Source of the DNA: Durusdinium trenchii
Taxonomy: Eukaryota > Sar > Dinophyceae > Suessiales > Symbiodiniaceae
Direction of reading: 5' to 3'
DNA: 64,000 nucleotides
NCBI GenBank assembly: GCA_963970005.1
Contig: CAXAMN010002969.1
Coordinates: 196,373-260,372 of the forward strand
A program made the position numbers and the translations under genes. Under the pieces are notes generated by a model that saw nothing but the letters and a program-made list of their open reading frames with translations, did not search any database and was not told the DNA's origin. Below, in pieces: positions 58,229 through 64,000 of this stretch; position 1 is the stretch's first letter, and each line of letters opens with the position of its first letter.

Positions 58229-60945
58229 CGGATAAGTCCTTAGATGGAGATGATGCTGGGAAGTCTTTGGTCGAAGAGGGCTCCTGGGTGTCCTGTGTGT
58301 ACAAAAACAATCAACGGGCTATATAGCTGTATAACAATTGCCCCTGTTGTTAAACACATGTAGTCTTTCAGCCTTCCAGTTCCGATCTCTTTATATCAGA
58401 TTGGTTGAATAAGAATATATTTCCACAACAATCAACTCAGGGAGAAGAAAGGTTCCATCATGAAATCAACGGTTTTATATGTATATAGCATATTCCTCCA
58501 GCCACCTTTCTGCATGGTTCTTCGTTCTGTACCAGTTTCAAGTATTTCCATATCGGTTCACAAGGATATACCCTTACAGTTATATAGGTTTCTATAGTAC
58601 AATACATAATGCATTGCTGCATGTATGTAAACCACAGATATAGTCATGCACATATTACGATTGATCCATGAGTGCATATACCAGGCATCCACCCCCCACC
58701 ACATAAGCACACACACAATATCACACGAACATGCACGTGCAGATGCCCTTTCCAACTTCCGCTACCTTTTAGTGCACATGTTCAATTCACACATCATCCC
58801 CTTTCCACTCAACTCACATTCCCAGCTCCAGTCATGACAATTCAAACAAAGGGGCTGACTATCCTTAAGCTGCTTCTTGCAGCCTTGAAAAGTCTTTTTG
58901 CCATCCTGGTCCACCTTCGTGATCGCTGTTCTGGATGACTTGTACTTTGAGGATTCATAATCCCATCCCCGCAGCTTTCCAAGGTTTAGCAGACCCACCT
59001 TCTCACTGTTTGAATAGCCCACATGCCTCTTGGGCGTCTTCGAGTGGTAGTGGCCCATCCACCACCTTGTCGTCCACACCTGAGGCGAGAACGGCGCGAG
59101 CAAAAGAAGGCTGGTTGAAGGCACCTGATGACGGACCTTCAGGACTTCATGTTGGTATAAGAGCTCAAACAGCAATATCTTTGAGATTACCATTCTGGGC
59201 CCCATATACATGCCAGAACTATATAAAAGGACTGAGTTTGGTAAGTTTCTGGCTTACACAAACACCTGAATGATTGAGCGTTTCCACATGCATGATCAGT
59301 GCTATATATACTGCTTCATTCAAGCCAGGATTCCAGGAGTTAACCTTTTGCAGGCGCCTCTTACATGTGATAAAAAGTGTGGGGGTGGAAAAACACAGTT
59401 GTCACCTCATGTCCCATATGCATTTTTGTACCAGGCAATTAGCAATCCCTTGCAACCTAATCAGTGGCTTGGAAGTCGAGAACCAAATTATACAACAAAC
59501 GGTTTAAAGATGCATACAATTTGAACCAGAACTGGTTGGAACAAACGGAATCAAGACATGTCGAAGTGCCGTGCAGAGTTTACAAAAACCCATTTGAGAG
59601 TACCATGACTCACCATGGTTTCCAACCAGAGGGCCCGTAGGTCTCCAAAGGTGTCCATGATGCGGGGGTAGAATCGCAAAAGAGAATTTCCAGGCTGCTC
59701 CACCAGCCACGTCATCGACATGGCCTCTGCGAGGTACAAAAGGAGGCACAACCTGGGCGCCCGTGGCCGCGTTTACACCAATACGGATTGCTTTACTATT
59801 GCACACGTGTATTAGACAGTCCAAGCAAGTACAAAAAACTGCATTAACCAGTATTTTCAAGATTTCTGATTAAAACAAAACACCTGGATGCCATGGTGTT
59901 GGCAGCATGGATATACTCCAGATCTTCTCGGCCACAAGGATGTGTAATGTGCCGTTTTGACGTTCCCTGGTTGATCACTGTGAATGAGGTGCAAACGATG
60001 GCCAAAAGGACCATCGATGCACCATGCTTGGCATTCAGGATGCTCGCCACAGCTAGCCTTACAGTTTCATGCCCCCCCTATACACACACTTTTCCTATAG
60101 CTGGTTCTGTTTCCTCAATTAAAGTCAGAATTCTAGTCCAGGGGAAAATTTGTCACCTCCAAATAAAGAAATGTATAAACAAACATCATTATTGTAACAG
60201 TCACCATCAGCTAAGGATCGCAAATCCAGAGGGAGTGAGTATATCGAAATAGTTGGACCGTGGTTTTGATCCTGTGCCCTTATCCTCAAAGTAGTCAATG
60301 TCCAGAGCGGCTGTATCGCGGCCTGCCTTTCTGATCACTGTGGACGTCAGAGCTTTTCCGGCAAAGACTTCAATGAAGTCATACGACTGCAGGGCAAAGC
60401 AATTAAGGGTCTGCATGAAAGGTGATAATATCATCCAAAAATGATGAACATCAGAAACTGTTTGCCAACAACCACGAATCCATGTACAGTTCAGATTCTG
60501 ATGTGAACTAATTGTCGGTACAAACGTGGCTGATTGAATCCAATCTCTTGTATATGTTATATTTGCCAATGGAGCCCCAACCCCCACCTCTGTTAGGGTC
60601 TGCACGTTCTGACTCCACAATAGCATCAATACACAGGAGGTGAGCACCTGTAGGGCAGGCATAGGCCAAGGTGCTTTGGTCTAGAGATGCTCATGTATAC
60701 ATGGAACAGGCCCCATGCTGTATGCTTACAAATTTGATTCTCACAATCCGGCCTTGGGAGCCTTCAAGTATTGAAGCCTCCAGACCAGTTCCGGCAACGT
60801 CAATGGCTTTCCCATTAAACCGAACGATCTACAATGGATTGGGTCTTGTACCAGTCTCGTGGTGAGCCCAGTGTACACCCTGCTGAGCCAAATGCGTTCA
60901 CCTACGGCAAAGACGTTGGCCAAGAGAGTGCCTTTGACTGATTTC
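58004..60945 (-). CDS. Gene B(-): Rossmann methyltransferase-like protein
   Basis: Exons, high to low: possible 60725-60835 (FNGKAIDVAGTGLEASILEG); 60216-60387 (DFIEVFAGKALTSTVIRKAG, AALDIDYF, YFDILTPSGFA); 59884-60062 (VCTSFTVINQGTSKRH, AANTMASR, then GTGTTT donor); 59614-59752 (LLLYLAEAMSMTWLVEQPGN, then GTGAGT donor); 58852-59079 (VWTTRWWMGHYHSKTPKRHV, YSNSEKVGLLNLGKLRGW, basic tail); 58004-58228 (LWDDAHMCEVLQYLRGN, IPAEWKPHLLN, stop). Same exon order as gene B(+). The C-terminal motifs are better kept here (TPKRH, SNS, L.LGKLRGW), but the SAM loop reads FAGKA instead of FAGxG, which may abolish cofactor binding. The resemblance to cytosine-C5 methyltransferases (FAG, C-S/T-x, EQP for ENV) is inference. 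The N-terminus is uncertain. It lies between genes A and C on the same strand. Confidence 0.6.
58852..59079 (-). CDS. Gene B(-) WWMGHY exon
   Basis: Starts after a CCTCAG acceptor. RWWMGHYHSKTPKRHVGYSN, then LLNLGKLRGW and a tail TKVDQDGKKTFQGCKKQLK. The tail pattern (V-D-x-x-G-K-K-x-F-x-G) parallels KTTGKVFYTG in the + copy. Confidence 0.65.
59614..59752 (-). CDS. Gene B(-) EQP exon
   Basis: Bounded by a CCCAG acceptor and an ATG-GTGAGT donor. LCLLLYLAEAMSMTWLVEQP, then SLLRFYPRIMDTF. Matches 33407-33525. Confidence 0.65.
59884..60062 (-). CDS. Gene B(-) CTSF exon
   Basis: LAVASILNAKHGASMVLLAI, then VCTSFTVINQGTSKRH, then IHAANTMASR; the donor is CAGG followed by TGTTTTG. It corresponds to 33136-33280 and is longer at its 5' end, which suggests that part of the + exon's N-terminal helix is missing or in another exon. 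Confidence 0.65.
60216..60387 (-). CDS. Gene B(-) SAM-motif exon (FAGKA)
   Basis: Starts after a CCCTGCAG acceptor. FIEVFAGKALTSTVIRKAG then AALDIDYFEDKG and SNYFDILTPSGFA. It aligns residue by residue with 32804-32962 except for a seven-residue longer loop and loss of the second glycine. Confidence 0.65.
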
Positions 60946-62036
60946 ACAGTTGTGACTTAGAAGAAGGTGCATGTATACCATGACTGCCACAACATCCAGA
61001 TATATATCTTGTAAGAAGTCCAGCAAATGTTCAAAAGACTCCTTCCTTTGTGCACACATCACATGTAACACAATTAAAACGCATGTGACATAAAGAATGC
61101 CGAGACTTGTCCAGAGTCCTCTTGAGAAGTTCCAAAACTGGCCAGACCCACCGTCTTCTGGGTCCAACCTTGATTCCAAACGGTTCTGCCAGGCGCGCCG
61201 CCTGTCCTTGCCCATCGCTTCCACCTCAGGACCGTGGTTTGCCGGAAAAGACTTGGGGTGGAGGGCTGTGACATCAAGACTATACTGCAAAGGGGGTTCG
61301 AGATCACAAGGCTGGAAGCTTTGCACAAGGAAATGCATTTGGTATAGTTTTGACTTCCCTCAATTTAAGATTGGATTGTTTTTCTTTCATGGGACATTAG
61401 AATACCCACTGCTGCTCGCAATACTTTTCCTTTTCCCAAAAGGCGCCAAGAAGTATTGCAACGCTATGCCTGGGGCTGGATCATCATGCCACTCCCCTAA
61501 AGGCCAATGTGACAGGCAATGTTATCACTCCCTGTTTGCCAACCTATATAGTTGCCCTGCGCTGTTTACATCCAATGCGAGCTTTTCCCAAAGCAAATAT
61601 AACTATCGAAATTATCGAAATTATTTTTATATAGCTTTATATAGCTCTTGCACTCTCAAAAAGAAGTAGACTCAGCTAACATGTGCGCACCTGGGCAACT
61701 ATATAACCCCAACACCAGCCTCCCTATGGAAAGATGCACAATTCCAACCAAACTCAAGCCTTGAAAGCTTTTGCTAAATACCGATTGAACACTTCGTTCA
61801 CGCAGTCAGCACCAAGCACCAAAAGCAACATTAGCAGATGTGTTTCAAGAAAAACATGATGTATATACACAGTATACACACGGAACATGCATGCATGTAT
61901 ATGTCCAACATTGTCCAACACTGGTAACATTGAATTTCAACATATTTCACATTTAAGTCTTATGATGTCTCATGGAGTATTTGCTGCAATGCAAGGTTGA
62001 CTGACTCCAGGATCTCACGGAAAACTCTACCTAAGC

Positions 62037-64000
62037 TCAAAAGTCCTTCAAGCTCTTGCCCAAGCGATGCGCAATCGACACAGCTTTGACCATCTCGGTT
62101 AGCCCTTCCTTGAAGGTGATCACTTCACCATCCTCGAAGTCCTTCACCTTCTCCGGTGCCACATCGCCACCCACGAAGTCGACCTCATCCCCACATCAAA
62201 ACACATCAGCATCAAAATCCATCCATGATGCATATGTAACACGATTCACAACCCATTCCTTTAATGTTTATAACTATAGAAATGAGTCTGTGAGTGAAGG
62301 CTTGACAACTAGCTATTTGGAATGAATACAAGGTTTACATTGGCCATAAAGAGACATGGATCAACTGCGAATCACTTAAATCATACACTTTGGAGGCTTA
62401 TAAATCCATTTGTATATATGCTTTGGCACCCAGGCGGTACTGAGCACTTTAACTAGATCAAAACCATTCCAAACCTTTACATTCACAGATTCAGGTGCAT
62501 GTATACATCTACAGCTGCGCATGCTTCAATATGAAACTGTGCCCGAGCAGCCCTGATACCATTGAATCCTATGCATGCAGCCACTGCCCTTTTGGAGTGT
62601 ACAAGTCCATCAGACCCTCTAAGCTTCAGACGTAGAAGTAGACCGCCCGCAGCGGCAATGCAACGGAAGGGCAATAGGCCCCTCCAAAGGACAAGACATG
62701 TTTGTTGGTCTTGCCAATCTTTTGGATAAGGCCAACACGGTTGCTCTTCCAATACATAGAAAGCTGCCAGAAATCGAACTTCTTCAAGTCCTCCTTTTTC
62801 ACAACCTCATCCTCAGGCCCATTGGCAGCCGCGAACAAGCCTTCGAGGAAGTAGCACTTTGCTGGATCATTTCTTTTGATCCCAGTCAAGAAGTTGAGCG
62901 CCTGCTCCTCCGCAGCTGATGATGGGTTGCGCTTCTTCTTCTCCTTGCTCTTTGCAGCACCGGAAGCTTCAGGGACAACTTCAGGGGCTTGGTCACCTGC
63001 AGGCTTTTGCTCAGCTGCTTGTGAAGCCTGGCTCTTGCCTGATCTTCTCGCCCGCTTCTTGTCCTGCTTGACAGGAGGTGAAGCTCCAGCTGACACTGGA
63101 GCCTCTGGCTCAGGATCCTTTGTCTCCTTGGCCTCCTGCTCCTGATCCACCTGCTTGGCTTTAGCCTTTGGCTGTTTACGGGCTTTCTTGTTTGGCTGCT
63201 TGACAGGTGGTGAAGCCTTCTCACTATGTTCAGCAGCCTTTGGATCTTGCGCATCATCAAACAAGCGGCGAGGTCTTGGTGACTCGAAGGCCTCCTTCTC
63301 AATCTCCACCGGCTTTTCACCAACAGCTTCGCCAGTCTCCTTCGCAGGCTTCTGCTTCCTTCCTCGCCCACGTCCACGTCCACCTCCACGGCCACGGGCA
63401 TTCTCCTTGTCTTGCTTCAGACCGAGCTGCTCTCTGCGGGTCAGAACCAGCGGCGCCTCCTCCAAAGGGTCAATGCGTGCACACACCAAACTGCAAGATA
63501 TGTAAAAATATAAGACCGTTCACAAAATCATAATTGTTTGCAACATGCGCAGACGATTCCAAGCTCGAAAAAGATTATAGATTTACAATTATAAGATGCT
63601 GTCGTAGCCCTCTAGCCAAAAAGTGCAGTCCCACCAAAACATGACACACCAAAAGTCTTTAAATGCCTATATCCACCCAGACTCCTGGAAAAGGAAGGGA
63701 GATGAAGGGCGGTTTAAATCTGATGTATTTTTGTAGGAGTGCCTTCTCTATACCTTTTCTATATATAGTGCTGTCATTGTCTCAAGACATAGCTTTGTGT
63801 CTCTACCAATACTGCAGGGTATAGATGGCAAGCAGGCAAACAACCCATGCACCTGCATGTGTATATATATAGGCACATGCGCATGTGTTTTTCCAGCACC
63901 ATCCCGCACCTCATCTACATTCTTCCCCTTCTGTTGGCCATCAGGAGTCTTAGTCGATGAAGCCGCTTCCACACCTGCCTTCACCTGCTCCTCCTCCCTT
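62037..64000 (-). CDS. Gene A(-), 3' part: basic RG/Lys-rich protein (runs off window)
   Basis: Exons: about 63893-64000 (EEEQVKAGVEAASSTKTPDG, continuing off the right edge); 62629-63494, one long frame; 62037-62183 ending GKSLKDF and TGA. The long exon begins VCARIDPLEEAPLVLTRREQ, has an RG-rich stretch (ARGRGGGRGRGRGRK, like RNA/DNA-binding RGG boxes), a Lys/Ala/Pro/Glu-rich low-complexity middle with two SPPVKQ repeats, then a folded end: LNFLTGIKRNDPAKCYFLEG, FWQLSMYWKSNRVGLI, VLSFGGAYC, LPLRAVYFY. The end parallels gene A(+). Probably a nuclear nucleic-acid binding protein; no catalytic motif is seen. The first exons lie outside the window. Unlike gene A(+), the frame is unbroken. Confidence 0.6.
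62629..63494 (-). CDS. Gene A(-) long basic exon
   Basis: Opens after a TTGCAG acceptor near 63495 and ends at YFY before GTCTGA. About 285 codons without a stop, strong Lys/Glu/Ala/Pro bias, RG box at about residues 31-46 and a conserved YW...VG..SFGG...LPLRA terminal domain. Confidence 0.65.

Noticed and set aside
61097..61669. 190-codon + strand frame
   Set aside because: It lies antisense to the - array in the spacer between genes A and B; its 3' half is AT-rich with intron-like TATATA words, and no domain is seen. A - strand frame here could be an upstream exon of gene B but is also unproven.
1..64000. CRISPR arrays, bacterial operons, rRNA and tRNA genes
   Set aside because: The repeats are degenerate with no regular spacers, the coding sequence is intron-split, and no rRNA segment or convincing tRNA cloverleaf was found by eye.
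1..64000. Spliced-leader relics marking retro-processed genes
   Set aside because: I looked for the dinoflagellate leader (CCGTAGCCATTTTGGCTCAAG-like, partial match) near gene starts and saw none convincing.

Overview
Nuclear DNA of a protist, most probably a dinoflagellate of the Symbiodiniaceae/Suessiales type. The basis is inference from protein families I recall as very high-copy in those genomes (FxEFFAGxG / LEQPxSS / WWMxHY proteins and HGDEG / KGDxPxL transposase-like proteins), many short exons, introns with GT or looser donors and CAG acceptors, and strand-polarised gene arrays. No database search was possible. Exon limits are estimates read from frame, splice-like sites and comparison of the two paralogous arrays inside the window.

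Layout. 1-18.67 kb is gene-poor: old repeats (duplicated ~200-240 bp unit at the left edge, GCGTAAG and CGCGATTG clusters, a ~65-70 bp minisatellite) and a foldback element with ~200 bp inverted arms (14985-16590). 18.67-20.6 kb is a GTAG-rich minisatellite split by a ~1 kb insert that carries a transposase-like fragment. 20.76-23.70 kb is a segment bounded by mirror-image CTGAGTGG repeat blocks; it holds a 118 bp duplication, a CCAACATAGG array and a 275-codon relic with an RNA-virus-polymerase-like motif A, cut off by a CTA/CTG triplet expansion. 23.7-26.9 kb has no recognised gene.

26.9-43.1 kb (+ strand) and 64.0-48.45 kb (- strand) hold two diverged copies of the same ordered array, tail to tail: gene A (basic, Lys/Arg-rich, ending in a YW...VG domain), gene B (Rossmann methyltransferase-like, C5-MTase-like motif order), gene C (SFPSxxWSC start, coiled coil, KPSG domain, C-terminal GIY-YIG/T5orf172-like nuclease) and gene D (transposase-like, with candidate Asp residues in HGDE, KGD and D-x-x-H). 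The + array also has a small Lys-rich gene between C and D. Because the order A-B-C-D recurs, my main hypothesis is that this is one large intron-rich mobile unit combining a transposase, a nuclease and a modification-like enzyme. The 5.3 kb between the two 3' ends has no convincing gene.

The + array has at least two single-base A-run frameshifts, which mean either decay or assembly error.
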